From: Azolla pinnata
Taxonomy: Eukaryota; Streptophyta; Polypodiopsida; Salviniales; Salviniaceae
Direction: 5' to 3'
NCBI GenBank assembly: GCA_037176905.1
Contig: JBBBWG010017556.1
Location: 9,500-68,977, forward strand
Length of the DNA stretch: 59,478 nt
The translations under genes were made by a program, and so were the position numbers. Of the stretch, positions 22,942 to 36,200 are shown piece after piece. The notes under the pieces are model-generated. The model made no database searches and had not been told where the DNA came from. It saw nothing but the letters and a program-made list of their open reading frames with translations. How positions within the stretch are numbered: position 1 is the stretch's first letter; each line of letters starts with the position of its first letter.

Positions 22942-25043
22942 ATGAAACGCCGCCCTGGAATTGCTGGTTTGCAAACAGCTGCTGCTGCTCGGGTTAGCTT
23001 GTCCACACGTTACCATATCATCTTGTTTTATGTTTCTCAATTGGTTTTTCTTTCTGCTTTTTCTCCATCTTATTATTGTTTCTGAATCTCATTTATATTT
23101 ATTGTTTGGATAATATATTATAGGGACAATACAAATTACTAGGAGAAAATGTGGCAAAGATCAGAACAGATCTTATGAAAGAGCAACTGAATACATTCAA
23201 GAACCAACTTGAAGAATTTGCCATGAAGCATAAGGTTCAATTCTCATAAATATGAATATTAGAAAGTATTTTTTTCATGTTGTACATCAGTCCATTTGAG
23301 TAACTTAACCAGTTGGATGCACAGTTTTTCTGGTGTTCAAATCCTTCTGCATGGATGTTTTACTGTGTCCTTTTCTTTTTTGATCTTTATGTTTTGGCTT
23401 TATGTGTACTTACGAATGGAAAATTTTGCAAATGCAGTAAGATTTTTGTTATTCGGTTTCCCTTGTAAACAGACAGGGTGAGTCAAGAAGGATTTTCCCA
23501 TCCTCAGATATTCTTTAGATAGCTGCCCATCTGTTTTCTGTCTCACTTCTATGATATGTACATATCGCCATTTTCAAATGTTCATATTTGACAGGTTGAT
23601 GCATGCTGCTGTGATTCTTGTTCCTTCTCGTTTGTCATTATGCTTCTCTGACTGCATCTTAATCCAGTATATAATGTGCTTAGCAAATGAGGTTTCTCTT
23701 GCAGTTAATGTAGTTATATCATTCTTCTTTCATCAAGACAAAAGTGCAACGCTATGTTAATGATTATCAGTGAAGCAAGACTAACTTGAAAATGTATTGA
23801 TTAATTCTACTTATGATTTAGCATATGCCTAACACAAACCTGTAGGGAAAGCATCCTTTGGGCTTAGACGGGGCTGTTTGCTTGTGCAATCAGTGTTAAA
23901 TATACATACAGTTTTGTGATGAAGATTTGTTCTATGTTATGTGTGGAAGTACAGAATGATATCAAGAAGAACCCTGCTTTCAGAGCCCAGTTTCATGAAA
24001 TGTGTGCAAAGGTTGGAGTTGATCCATTAGCATCGAACAAGGGATTCTGGGCTGAATTGCTTGGAATCGGGGATTTCTACTATGAACTAGGTGTGTGGGC
24101 TCACTGTCCGAGTTCCAGGATATAACATTTTGTAGTTGATTCTACCTGCTGTTTAAAAATCATTATGGTTCATCCATGAGCATTTACAATCTAAGATCCT
24201 TTTTGTTGCTAGTTTCTGAAATACATGTCGTATGTGGATACAGGTGTACAAATTGTAGATATTTGTTTGGCAAGCCGGCCTCACAACGGAGGTTTGATTG
24301 ATTTAGAAGAGTTATGCGCTTTACTCTCTAAGAAGCGGCGGGCAGCCCGAGAGCGGATCACAGAAGATGATTGCCGCCGTGCGATAGGCAAACTCAAGGT
24401 TGGGGAATATACTATCATCTTGTTAGGGTTAGATTTAATATAATACATGATCCACTCATTCTCGGAGAAGAGTCCTACTTTGAATACCGTGTCATGCTTG
24501 AAATTATTTTTTTGCTTAGGTTTTAGGTAGTGGCTTCGAGGTGTTCAGCGTGGGCAAAAGGAAGTTGGTGCGCTCGGTTCCAACGGAGTTGAACAAAGAT
24601 CATAACCAGATCTTGGAGATAGCTCAGGTAATGTCTAGATGCTTTGTCACATGTATATATAATCTATTCATGTATACAACACATAGTAGGTACATTTCTG
24701 TATCCATAGGACTGGTTCGATGAACACAGACGGCATTTATAACTATTGTAGATTCGTGGATATGTAACTGTGGAAGAAGTAGAGACGGAATTGTCATGGC
24801 CATCAGGTCGTTCCATCGATGCGCTCGAGGCTCTAGTTAAGGTATGTGTGAAACAGGCTTTGAAAGAAAGTGTAGTCGTATTTTCTGCATCGTTTTAATG
24901 TATGTTCTCTTGTCGCTGTGCAGGATGGCATATCATTAGTGGATGATGGCCATGCTGATGGAAAGCGACGATATTGGTTCCCTTGTGTTGGCTCCACTTC
25001 TTCCGATGCTGTTGAAGCAGATGTTGGCTCATTGGTGCTATAG
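22942..25043 (+). CDS. VPS22: VPS22 / SNF8 (EAP30), ESCRT-II subunit
   Basis: Core subunit of ESCRT-II, which acts at endosomes in sorting ubiquitinated membrane proteins into multivesicular bodies. Seven exons: 22942-22992, 23124-23234, 23955-24090, 24244-24398, 24520-24627, 24752-24841 and 24924-25043, giving 256 aa, close to the usual ~250. Every junction is GT-AG and in phase. The start [17 protein letters not shown] matches the conserved plant N-terminus (M[KR]RRPGI). The coiled-coil helix ([15 protein letters not shown]) is followed by [85 protein letters not shown] and the second winged helix ending [15 protein letters not shown]. The short C-terminal tail is divergent. The telo-box array upstream suggests possible regulation, unproven. 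Confidence 0.95.
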
Positions 25044-25768
25044 TCTCAAATCACAAATGGTGCCATATGCTTTGCATAGACTGTAAAATATCAAACTGTA
25101 AGATTAACACTTCGATTTTACAAATATTCCTTTCCCAAACTTTTTTAAGCTCATCATCGAAGATTCCAAACCAACTTTGTCAAAAGTAGTCGATCAAAGA
25201 ATCCTAACCAATAGCCACATCAATCAAAGAAAACTGGCTGCAGAGATATGACACATAAGGACATCAGACAAATTGAAGGAAATAATTGCGAATGACAGTT
25301 TTGCTTCGAAGCCCCTTGTTTCATTTCTAAGCTCATATCATGTGCTTCTTGGTGTATTTTCTAAGCATCGATTATTATCGTATCTTGTCATCCGCTCCTT
25401 GGTGTATTAGAACAAATCATACATTGCCTTCACCAAGAATGTAGACTCCTTGGTTAATTAGATTAAATCATTCACTCCTTGGCTGAAATTGAACCTGTAT
25501 AAGAGAACGCCTAACAAAAATCCTACGTGTTTTAGACTTGAAACAAAAGAGGTCAATCACCAGGACTGTTCAAACTGCCTTGTCAATTAAAAAGTAACAA
25601 ATCTTGCACTGATCAATGAAAAGTGGAGATTCTGAATTCATTAGTTTTTAAACTGTATATATACAAACAGATCAGATGTGGTATTCCTTATTTTCTTCTA
25701 CACTGCACATATACAACAAGATCCATTCATTGATTGAATTATCACAAGAAGCGGGGTGAATTGAGCTT
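25044..25768. other. Intergenic between convergent VPS22 and lipoxygenase
   Basis: AT-rich 3' flanks of two convergent genes. Phrases like CTCCTTGGTGTATT and CTCCTTGGTTAATTAGA recur loosely near 25390-25480. No gene seen. Confidence 0.6.
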
Positions 25769-28700
25769 TTAAATGGAAGTGCTATTAGGAATGCCTCTAC
25801 CGGTGAGGCCCTCGGAAGAGAAAGGCGAGAGGAGTGTGTAGGGCACTTTGACGCTTCCATGCCGGTTGAGCAACACCGGGTCATCGTTACGAGCTCCAAT
25901 GTTTTTCTCGATGGTGGAGAGCCGAGCACGGAACCTATCAAAAGCTTCGATGGCAGCCGCATTGGCGATCCAGTGAGGGTCATGATCGCCGAGATATTCC
26001 TCATCGGGGGCATGGCTGGAGAGGATCTCGAGGATGGCCATCACGATGATGGTTTGGGTCTTAGTCGAAGTTGACTGGAGGAGATCAGCATGACCAAGAT
26101 CATCATCAGCGTCTGATGGTATCAGCTTCCTCCATGTCGTCGGCTTGTTGGGCATGAACCCTGCATATGCATACTGCCCAAAGTTCACAGCTGCATGATG
26201 CGCCGATGCCAGCCATATGAGTGTTGTCACTGCCTCCCCTAGCTCTTCCACCCCTCGCATCACATCGATCCACCCTTCCTTTGTGTCGCCGTGCCCATGG
26301 CTCACCACCTCCTTCCACCAGCCCTTCAGCTCCATGTCCTTCTCCAGCTCCTCACCAGTATAGAAGATGTCTAGGTATTCCCTCACCCACTCCTTGATTG
26401 CCCACCATATTTCCAGCCCATCCACCGCATACGGATAGTCTTCTATCAGTAGCCTCAACCCGTGTTTCGATGTCGGGTCTTCCATTGCCATTCCCCTGCA
26501 AAAAGATAACACATCTCTTATCCATTAAAACTCCAGGTTGGCAATGGGCAACTTTCATCACGACACACTTGTCTTGGTTTTCCTTCTAAAGGACAATCCT
26601 TCCATTTCTGTTTTCACTATTTGTTGCATGGCAAACATTAGGTAGACTAACCATCTCAAAACTGCGAAAAATCTCAAAGAAGATTCTATGATTTACGAGC
26701 AACTTGCAAAGAGTCGGTAAGGACAAGTTTTACTGCTAAAGCACAAAGACATTTAGACCTAGAATCTGCAAGAATAACAGCAAGTTTAAACTAATGCTTT
26801 GTGAACTTGCGTTCATAATTTAGGCACGTTTGAGGCTGGCAGCATTCTATATACAACTTCCTTAGCGTTTACTAGAATGCACATATCAGGGCAAGGTCAA
26901 GCTAGCCTAGGTGCATTAGCTAGTCTCATCAAGTTTCCTGGACCACAATTGCCAGGATTGTCAACTGCGAGGGGGAAAGGAAGGGAGAGACGAAGATGAC
27001 GATGATGATCCAATGACAACACTCTGTGAAGGTGTATAAGACTCTTTCAAATGAAGCATGACATGCATGTACATGCACCCATCCCAACCCATAATAGATA
27101 CTTATGCAAAAATCTTAAAATTTTCGCATGGTTTTCATTACCTTTTGAGCAAATCTGCAGGCAAACCTTGCTCATTGAAGCGCCAACTTCTATACACAGC
27201 GGAGCTCATTTCCATCGAGTATCTGTTGGAGAAAAATGTCCTTTCGATGATCCCACCAATGAGAAACTGGCCAGTGTAAGCATTGATGAGTATCTTCCTT
27301 GCAATTGCATTTATGTTCATCGTGTTCTTGAAGTGTGGCGCGAGCAAGACATGAAGGGGATGCATGACACTCAGATGCCTATGTGTGGCAATTATAAATG
27401 GTTCTATGGAAGCATGGGTACGAAGCCTACAGGAAAAAGATAGAGATTTTCAAGACAGTGACTAACTAGTGAACACTAGGAAACGAATGGTGTGCAGAAA
27501 AGTTACCAATGGCTGATAAGTTGATGGTATCCTGCATCGTTGACAGATACATGTGCTTTGGCAAGCTGCCACAGACTATGATTTCCATCCGGGCCATGCG
27601 GCGGAGTGAAAACCCTGTTCGATTTTTGAGTACTGGTGGAGGTAGGAGGTAAGCTTAGCTCAATCGCAAGCAGCTTGAGAGTTCCACGATCTGTAAGGAA
27701 AAATATGGTTCGGGATGCATATGCCTTAACATCCAAAGCATTGATCTTCTCGATATAAGGTAGGAACACATCATGGTAGTCCAATATATACAATCGATTT
27801 TGATTGATGGCCTGAGGAAAGAAAACGCTTGCAAAGATTAGGTCAATTGGGTTAGTTTTACTCCTAGTGTTCCGAGCCACAAGAATGATGTGCCCTCGGT
27901 AGATCATTGCTAGATCATTTCACATCTCCTACTTCCTCTTATCCACTCAGCAGTCTCTTCTTCAATGAACTTTTTTTCTGCTACTTCTCAAGTAAAATAG
28001 ACAATAGCACACGAAGAAGTCCAGTGTTTGCAATTCACACGCCAGTTTTAGAAAACGCTGATAATGACATACCTCAGCAACGGAGAGGCCATTCATGTTT
28101 TTCTCTAGATCATAGGATGTGATCGAGGATGCAGCTGGCCCATAAACATCCGGATCCAGTTTGGATTCGATGGGGAATTCCTAGGGAAAAAAGAAAGGTT
28201 AGAATTCTTATAGCAGAAAATGGAGAACCTTTTCCACTTCTATCAAAAGATTAGTTCATAAAACTACCATCAACCGCTGAATGACAAGGGGATTCAATCC
28301 AGCCAACATCTGACGTGCAAATTCGTCATCCTCAAGCCACGCATGGTCGTTGTCTACAGGGATGGTAGGATAAGGTACACCATCAATTATCATGATATAA
28401 GGCTGAAAGTTTTCAATGAATGGAGATTGAAAAGAGTTTTCAGAGAAAATATATACAGAAATGACAGGTTCTCATTGGAACTTACTCACCTTGAATCACT
28501 TGGGGTACCGGGAACTTGAGGAAATGTGTGTCTCCAGTGCTAGGATCGATGATTTGACGAGCTAGCTCAAAGACATTCTCAAGCCCTTTCTCCTTCTCTT
28601 CCTCTGGCAACGGCAGAATAACTCCAACATCGATGCCGATGCCCTTGGAATACAGCTCCTTCACCTCATCTATGTGCTCAAAGAATCTTCGGCCCTCGAT

Positions 28701-31313
28701 GAGCCTATCGAGCACCGTCAGTGTTCCATGGGCAAACGACTTTATCGATGCACCTAGAAACTGCGACTTCTTGATACGCTGGAATCTTTCATCTCTTGGC
28801 ACATACACCAGCTCTACCAGCTCTACGGGCCTCTCAGATGATGAATCTGCGCTAAATCCACCGGCAAACAACAATTCGAGGTGATCTGAAAAGCATTCAA
28901 CCTCATGGCTTCCATAGGATCAGCCATGTTCGAGGTGATCTGAAAAGCACATCTCAGTCAAACCTGTCTCCGTCTTCTCACGGCCTGTTCGACATCTGCG
29001 AGGATAGGGGAACTCTTTCGAACCGCCTAGAATGGGTCTCGAGTAGAGCTCCTTGTCCTTATCAGGGTCGCCGAGATCGTTGTACACATCATAGTCGTAG
29101 ATGCGATCATGCCTCCATCTCCTCCCAGTGCCATCTCCTTGCAACTGTTTCAGCTCAGAATATCGAAGATCGAGAATACTGCTCGGCGTCTGATGTAGGA
29201 AGTATACCTGTGGGAGGAAAGGATGATAACTCAATCTCGGTGATGCATATGGATAAACCAATGGCATGCATTGTAAGCTTTTCTTTCTGGTGTAGGATAC
29301 TTCATTATCGTGAGAAAGCGCATATAGTATGATGCCCATGCTCTCTCACATGCCGATCGGACAATCCGTTGCAGACAAACACAGGGTTACCCTAAACCCT
29401 TTCCATCGCAAATTCGGAGATGTAATGCAAGTGGCTATCCATTTGGAATTTGCTTCAAAAGAACTCACAGATTTTGTGGATTTGCTTCGAAAGAACGCAC
29501 AGATTTTGTGGATTTGCTTCGAAAGAGCACACAGATTTTGTGGATTTGCTTCGAACGAGTTTTAGGCACACGATTTTGTGGATTTGCTTCGAAAGAACAG
29601 ACAACAAATTTTGTGGATTTGCTTCAAAAGAACTCACAGATTTTGTGGATTTGCGTCGAAAGAACGCACAGATTTTGTGGATTTGCTTCGAAAGAACTCA
29701 CAGATTTTGTGGATTTGCTTCCAAAGAGTTTCAGGCACACGATTTTGTGGATTTGCTTCGAAAGAACAGACAAATTTTGTGGATTTGCTTCGATGGAACA
29801 GGCAAATTTTGTGGATTTGCAGCAACGATTTTTACGCACACGCACATGGGAAAGCACTTACCTGGTTGGTGAAGAAGATCCTCGGGGAATCGGGCCCCTG
29901 GAGGCGGTGGTTGTAGACCCAGGAGTTGCAAGGGAAGTGCAGGTTCGGCGCGGGGGGAGGGAGGTGGAGAGTGATGGAGGCGAGGAAGAAGTGGAAGGGG
30001 TGATGATTGACGACCAAGACGGCGCCGGGGAGGCCGAAGTCGGCAGGGAGCAGGAAGGAGGCGGAGTAGAGGGAGTGGGCGTCGTCGGCAGCGATGGCGG
30101 GGGAAGCAGCAGAAGCAGAAGCCCAGCCATGGAGCTCCGCCTTGGGGCTGCGCTTGCCCAGCAAGGTCACTGCACCATAGCCCACAATGTGGTACGCATC
30201 AGAAGGAAGACCAGAATCGGCTTCAAACCCTAACCCTAACCCTAACCCTAACCCTAACCCTAACCCTAAATCTGGTCCAGAACAAGAAGCAGTCCATCAC
30301 AAGAAGCAAGAAGAGAATCCTGCTGAAACCCTAAACCTGGAATCCTAAACCCTACATCCTAACCCTAACCCTAACCCTAACCCTAAATGGGGTCCATCAC
30401 AAGAAGCAAGAAGAGAAGCTTCCTGAAACCCTACACCCTAACCCTAACCCTAACCCTAAATCTGGTCCAGAACAAGAAGCAAGAAGCAGGCAATGAAACC
30501 CTGAAACCCTAAACGCAGTCCATCACAAGAAGCAAGAAGAGAATCTTCCTGAAACCCTACACCCTAACCCTAACCCTAACCCTAACCCTAAATCTGGTCC
30601 AGAACAAGAAGCAAGAAGCAGGCAATGAGACCCTGAAACCCTAAATGCAGTCCATCACAAGAAGCAAGAAGAGAATCTTGCTGAAACCCTAAACCTGGAA
30701 TCCTAAACCCTACATCCTAACCCTAAATATGGTCCATCACAAGCAGCAGGAACAAAAATCTAACCAATGCAATGGGACTCTAAAACCCTAAACCCTGAAT
30801 CTAACCATGCATAGAAGCCCTAAACCCTAACACACCCCGATGCCGAATCGATCGAAACCCCAAATAAAAACCCGAAACCCTGAACCCTAAACCTTCGACG
30901 CCGAATCGATCGAAACCCTAGATTCGACGACGTCGAGCCGATCAAAAACCCTAGGAACTGGCTCTGCCGGATCGAGGGCGCGGCTCGTATTGCCCACCCG
31001 GATCGATGTCGACGCTGACGAGCTGCAGCTCGATGCCGCGGCCGGCGGCATCGGCCGCCGCGTCGGCCCCGCGCGCCACCGGGTTGTCGACATCCAACAC
31101 GTTGTCGCGCTGCAGCGAGATCGAGGCCCGGATCTGCACCGTGGGCAGTAGGCGTTGCTGCTGCTGCTGATGCTCGTGATGTTGCTGTTGCTGCTGATGC
31201 TCGTGATGCTGTTGTTGCTGTTGTTGTTGTTGTTGTTGTTGCTGATGATGATGATGATGTTGTTGTTGTTGCTGTTGCTGCTGACGGTTTGCCGCTCCTA
31301 GTGTCTGCCCCAT
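25769..31313 (-). CDS. LOX: Plant lipoxygenase, regiospecificity uncertain
   Basis: Iron dioxygenase that oxidises linoleic and linolenic acid to hydroperoxides, the entry step to oxylipins. Nine exons: 30959-31313, 29862-30169, 28964-29207, 28490-28846, 28268-28353, 28073-28180, 27507-27811, 27142-27426 and 25769-26495, all in phase, giving 924 aa. ATG at 31313 has an in-frame TAG two codons upstream. A PLAT-type N-terminus ([11 protein letters not shown] to FPCNSWVYN) is followed by the catalytic domain. Iron ligands are present: H582 and H587 (YHQLISHW), H783 and N787 ([10 protein letters not shown]) and C-terminal I924. Some blocks resemble 9-LOX ([19 protein letters not shown]), others 13-LOX ([18 protein letters not shown]). 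Residues 12-53 are mostly Gln/His and no clear plastid transit peptide is visible. YTGQFLI (638-644) is inserted between LINA and GGIIE. The exon 1/2 junction (GCCA|GTTCC donor) is the weakest. Confidence 0.92.
28875..28949. repeat. 21-bp direct duplication carrying splice acceptors
   Basis: TTCGAGGTGATCTGAAAAGC(A) occurs at 28875-28895 and 28929-28949 inside lipoxygenase intron 28847-28963. On the minus strand each copy reads TGCTTTTCAG|ATCACC, a plausible acceptor. Confidence 0.9.
29455..29830. repeat. ~34-bp minisatellite in lipoxygenase intron 2
   Basis: Eleven or so head-to-tail units containing GATTTTGTGGATTTGCTTCG followed by AAAGAACGCACA or variants, spaced about 30-40 bp. It lies wholly within the intron between 29207 and 29862. 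Units abut without unique spacers, so it is not CRISPR-like. Confidence 0.95.
30220..30900. repeat. Telomere-like (CCCTAA)n blocks in lipoxygenase intron 1
   Basis: At least five pure runs of the 6-bp unit CCCTAA (seven in a row at 30223-30268; others near 30360, 30430 and 30565) alternate with ATCTGGTCCAGAACAAGAAG and CAGTCCATCACAAGAAGCAA blocks, forming a higher-order unit of roughly 110-130 bp. All lie inside intron 30170-30958. The unit length differs from the 7-bp arrays elsewhere in the window. Confidence 0.92.
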
Positions 31314-33211
31314 TTGCTACCGAGGTCTGACACTTGGCAAAGGAGAGAGCTCTCGATTCGTCAATCCTTATTATGAGAGAGAGAGACAGAGAGAGAGACA
31401 GAGAGACGGAGAGAGCTCCGATCGATCGGGTCTACTCTGGAATGCGCTGCAAAAGCGTAGAACTGGGGCACGGGGACGGGGATGGGGTTTATACAGTTTG
31501 CAGAATCACCCCCACCCCCCCCCCCCCTAGAGAGCAAGTTACGGATATTTTAGCTGACAATCGTGCAGGATTGTGAGCTTCCCATTGATTGACATTGGCC
31601 TCAGTGGACCACCGTCCACTCTTTCTCGTCGATACGGATTCCTGCTTGGCTCGATCCGCGCATGATTCATTACGATCATCGAACGAACCATCCTTTTCTG
31701 CGAGCTGCAAATGACGCAGTCGAGAATGATTCGAGCATTCGAGATTGGTAAAATCACGAAAAGAACACTCTTGTGACATTCGCAAACGTTTGCAAACTTA
31801 CATTCGTGTCTGCAAAACCCAGAAAGCTTGCGAATGCTACGCTTTCCGATTATGATCGGTGATGGGCTTCGATCACACGACATCATGTCCTTTTGTCCTC
31901 CGGATGTGAATGCTCCAGTCTTATCATCAATGGCCTTTATTATGGCGCGCTCTGACCGCGTCTGGCAGAATCTGTCTGCAAGCTCTTTTCTCCGTCGTCG
32001 CAGTCTCCTTCTTCTTCTTCTTCTTTTTTCTTGATAGGCTCTGCTTCTTGTTGGATCAGATCGCCGCTCTCAGTAACCACCAACCAACCAGCGATCGGGA
32101 TGGTAGTGCTGGTTGGTGGTTAAAGATCCCCCAGAGTCACTACTCACGTCCAAATGTATCACGTAAAATGTATTGCTTTTTCGTCTCATGGAGAAGATAA
32201 ATCGAATTTATCTGTCTGCCTTTTGTGTGGTCCCCATCGTTAGTTAACTGCGGGGAATACCCACATTAGGCTCAACTTAGCTGCTAAATCAACAAGCGGT
32301 GCATGCGACTCACCTCATGCCAGTTTAATGATAACAATCGGGGCGATTCCAGCACTAACATCCCTATCAAAGACCCGCTCTCATTCTAATGAGCTCCTCG
32401 CGTAAGCTTCTTCTTCTGGCTCGCCAAGTTTGACTGGGTCGCTTAAAATGCTAGAGCCCACCCAATTGAAACATGTCTCTCTCTCTCTCTTGGAAGCCAA
32501 CGATTTCGTCTCGAAAATACTGGAGGCAAGCCACTGTAGAAGCCGACAATGCCTGACCTCGACTAATTCGGGGATAACCGAGGAACTAAAGTCAAAGATG
32601 TGCCAAAAGAACTGAAGTGCAGCTCCTCATCCTCATCCTCATCCTCATCAAAACCAATGCAAAACTTCCATAAACCTCGAACACAGACGATTTCCAGCCG
32701 TCTGTATGGCTGCACGCCCAACTTTCCGATCATCATCGACGACCGATCTCTGATGCTCATGATCATCGATTGGTGGGATGATGGGCCCAAATATGCCAGT
32801 CACACAAGGCTTGAAACCCTAAACCCAGAAGAGGAACCCTAATGTCGCATTCAGAGAATGCCTAAAAAACCCTAATCCCGAATAGGAACCCTAATCCTGA
32901 TAATGTCTCTATAAGAGCAATCAAGTGAAAAAGAGAGCAATCAGCACACGCGAAGACCAGCAGGGTCCTAGGGATCAAACATTTTTTTATCCAAATCCTA
33001 TTCTTCAATTCTAGATTCGTAGCACAAATCTCAGCCCCAACAACACGGAGATAGAAATTGAGCTAAGTTCCTTTCAAGCATTCCCATGAATTGCTTAGCT
33101 TCGAAAACCAGATTGAAGAGCTCATTCCATGAATCGCATAAATATGAAGGGAATCATATTATGTAGGATACAATACACCAACATCTTTGGAAATGTTGGC
33201 TAAAAACCCTT
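31314..33211. other. Intergenic between lipoxygenase 5' and reductase 3' ends
   Basis: Upstream of the lipoxygenase start are a GA/GACA run (31374-31412) and a C12 tract near 31518-31529. A (CATCCT)n run lies near 32625-32650. Isolated AAACCCTAA motifs appear at 32813-32895. No gene seen; the right end is presumed 3' UTR of the reductase. Confidence 0.5.
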
Positions 33212-36200
33212 TCATATCCTTCGGTATTCGTCTCCACAATCTCCTATTACAGCCAGGAGATCTCGGCCCTTCTTCGAAACTCGCTTAATGTCGGCTTCAT
33301 CATCCTCGTCAAGATTCAAGCTGAATATTTTTTTTGTGTCTTCAACATGCTCAGAAAGGCCAAGCCGGACACCTATCATGGATGCGGCCACTCCTCGCTA
33401 ATAATGCCATAACAGAGATCTCATTAACATTGTTGTTCGAAATGTTTGTCCATTAACATGCATCACCATTTCTATACCTATGGTACTCTCAGGAAATCAT
33501 CAAAATGGATCGATTCCTCGGGCAAGATAAATGTCAACAACTAATTTCACTTGAAAACTAGAATTCACCTGATCAAGAACATACTTCACAGCAACAGCTG
33601 GAATAGAAACTCCGTGCTTCGTTGATATTCTCTTCAATGTTCTCAACATCTCCTGTAAAAGACTCCATCCTCCCCATGCATCGACCATCTGATGCATAGA
33701 TCGATTCAAAGAAGAAACTGTTATTGAAAGCATGTGCATCAAGAATTACCACAAACCCATTTCCAAGTGCATGCCACAATCTTGTTTTTCTGCTGTAATT
33801 TTTGTTATAATACATGTTTTCCATCATTTTCCTTCGCCTTTGGCATCTAATAGATGTGTGCATCTGTCAAAGTGACAACCAGAATAACCAGGGGATGTAG
33901 AATTTTGGCTGACAGCCTACAATTTATACTCTCAACCTAATAAAAGGTAGGAATAGATTAGATTGCCAGTCTACTATCAGATTTACGATTACTTTGCTAA
34001 CTTGCCCTGGGAATAGACCAGATTGCCAGTCTAAATTACCATATCAAACACTTATCAGGTTCATTCCCCAGAATGATACCTAGCTAAACTTACTGAAATG
34101 CCTATAAAGTTAGCTCCTAAACTTAGATGGTAGATTTGCATAAGTATGTTAATTCTGAAACTTAATTTCCTGAATCACAATAACTGATTACTAATTAGAG
34201 CCGATGATTGGCAACGTGACAAAGCACAGGAGTACAGTAGTTTGACGCTTTTGTTTCCTGCAGGTATCTTTCAATAGGTTTGGTTTCGGCCCAAAATGCA
34301 AATCTCAATATGCAATTTATGGCATTGTGGGCATTATTTTGTGGCGTTTTAGCTCCTTGGTCAATAGGAGTGGCAGTCAAAATGGTCTTTTCATAACTTT
34401 GATTTGCCATTCTGACCACTTGCACAACAGTTAAATTGCTCACCTGCTTGTATTTGTTTAAAGATGGAGTGTTCAACGGAGGCCCTGAGAATGGTATTGA
34501 TACATTTGTATCTAAAAACTTTTCTGATAGCAATCCACCCATCACTGTTCCATATCTGCACAAAGAAACGAACTTATAATGATCATCAAGGATCTTGATA
34601 AAGACATGGAAATCACAATTAAGCAACGCAATCACATTTCAGGTAAGGGGGACATCAAAATCCCTCTTAACAAATTGAATATTTACCAGCATACCCCTTT
34701 AAGGTAGTAGACTTTGTACTACACAGGTATTCTGTAACTAATGGAAAGTTAATCTAGCAGCATTTCTGCTAAATTCTTTAGACATAGCAGAAAATTCTGT
34801 ACGTTATCAATTTAACCCCAGTTAATTCACAAAGCTCCGCCATTTTACGGTCTGGGCGTGTGTCCACCAAAGAATACTGAACCTATTAAAAATCAAACAA
34901 TAGTTCACGTAACATTAAATTAATAACACAAAATGAGAACCAAAGAAAACGAATTATATCTTACTTGATTGCTCACAATAGGTATATCATTTTCCAGAAT
35001 CACTTGCAATCGTTTCGTATCAAAGTTGGTCAAAGCTAATGTCTTGATCTTCCCTGTGATGACGAGATACAGAAAAGTAGGAGAAATTTTATTTCAGCAA
35101 GATCTCTGAATTGTATGTAAATCATACAAGTCATTAGAAACCAGGGATATTAAGCTAAGCCTTTTCACTCTTTTAAAAGTCTCATGAAGTCAAAAATAGA
35201 ACAACTTACAACATTGGATCCCTGCGATGGATCTTACAACTTTAGTAGGCCCCATACATCTAGTCATACTGTATATACATATGCCCTAGCATCAAACCTA
35301 GCTTCATAATGCATACCCCAGAAACAATAGGGTATCTAGTCACATCATGAGGGCCCAAAAACAGGTGCTTGCTCAAAATAATTGCATTTCTGGACTGGGT
35401 GTTACAAATATGGCCATGCCGAAATTTAGGAAAACCAAAAAGATAATTTAAATATGCATACTATATAAAACAGGAGAAGTAAATGTACATATCTGTATAT
35501 GTAAATGAAATAATCTTGGAGCAAAATATTATTTGTACAAAAGAGACAATTCTGTACACCTTGCCAAGACCAAACAAACATTTGGAGGGTACAGCAAGTT
35601 AATAATTGGAAGAATGTGTACAAAATCAAACAGATGAACCAAAATCTAAGAGATTTCTTGGGATGCATTCAATAATATCTCCTAAGTAGACAGCCAAAAA
35701 AACCAGGGACACACCTTTCTCTTTAAGGTCTGTTAAATGTTTCAGTGCATCCAAATATCCTTTATTTGAGTAATCCCACCTGAATGAGAAACACATAAGC
35801 TTACCACATTGCTATGGTTAAATCATTTGCCAGATCTTGTAATAATAGCTAGATGAACATATACCAGTGGAACTGAAGCATATCTAGAGTATTAACGTCC
35901 ATTCTCTTTCGCGATCTATTGATGTTCTCTTCAACATAGCCTTGTGTAATTTTCACAGGTGGTGGCACCCATTTCGTCAGCCTATTATTATCACAAACGT
36001 GGAAGTGTCACACAAAATGTGCAAGAGCGAAACCTAGCCAATAAAGACCTGTTAAGGTTGCAGTTTCATAGATTCTTTTATATGACAAAAATTAGCGGCA
36101 ATTCACCAGAATACTCCTAAAGTTCTAGAAAGACTGTAAAACAGAAGCAATAGAACTTGTAGAGAATGAACGTAGATTGTCTAAAAGAACTGCTATTAGT

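Noticed and set aside
29455..29830. CRISPR-like appearance of regularly spaced repeats
   Set aside because: Units abut with no unique spacers, and the context is a plant intron.
29450..30233. Long + strand open frames rich in [16 protein letters not shown] repeats
   Set aside because: They are translations of the 34-bp intronic minisatellite, antisense to a well-supported lipoxygenase intron, and are open in several frames at once.
30170..30268. Extension of lipoxygenase exon 2 upstream into (TTAGGG)n as Leu-Gly repeats
   Set aside because: The frame is open but has no ATG, and exon 1 at 30959-31313 joins in phase to an acceptor at 30170 with family-consistent sequence, so the telomere-like run is intron.
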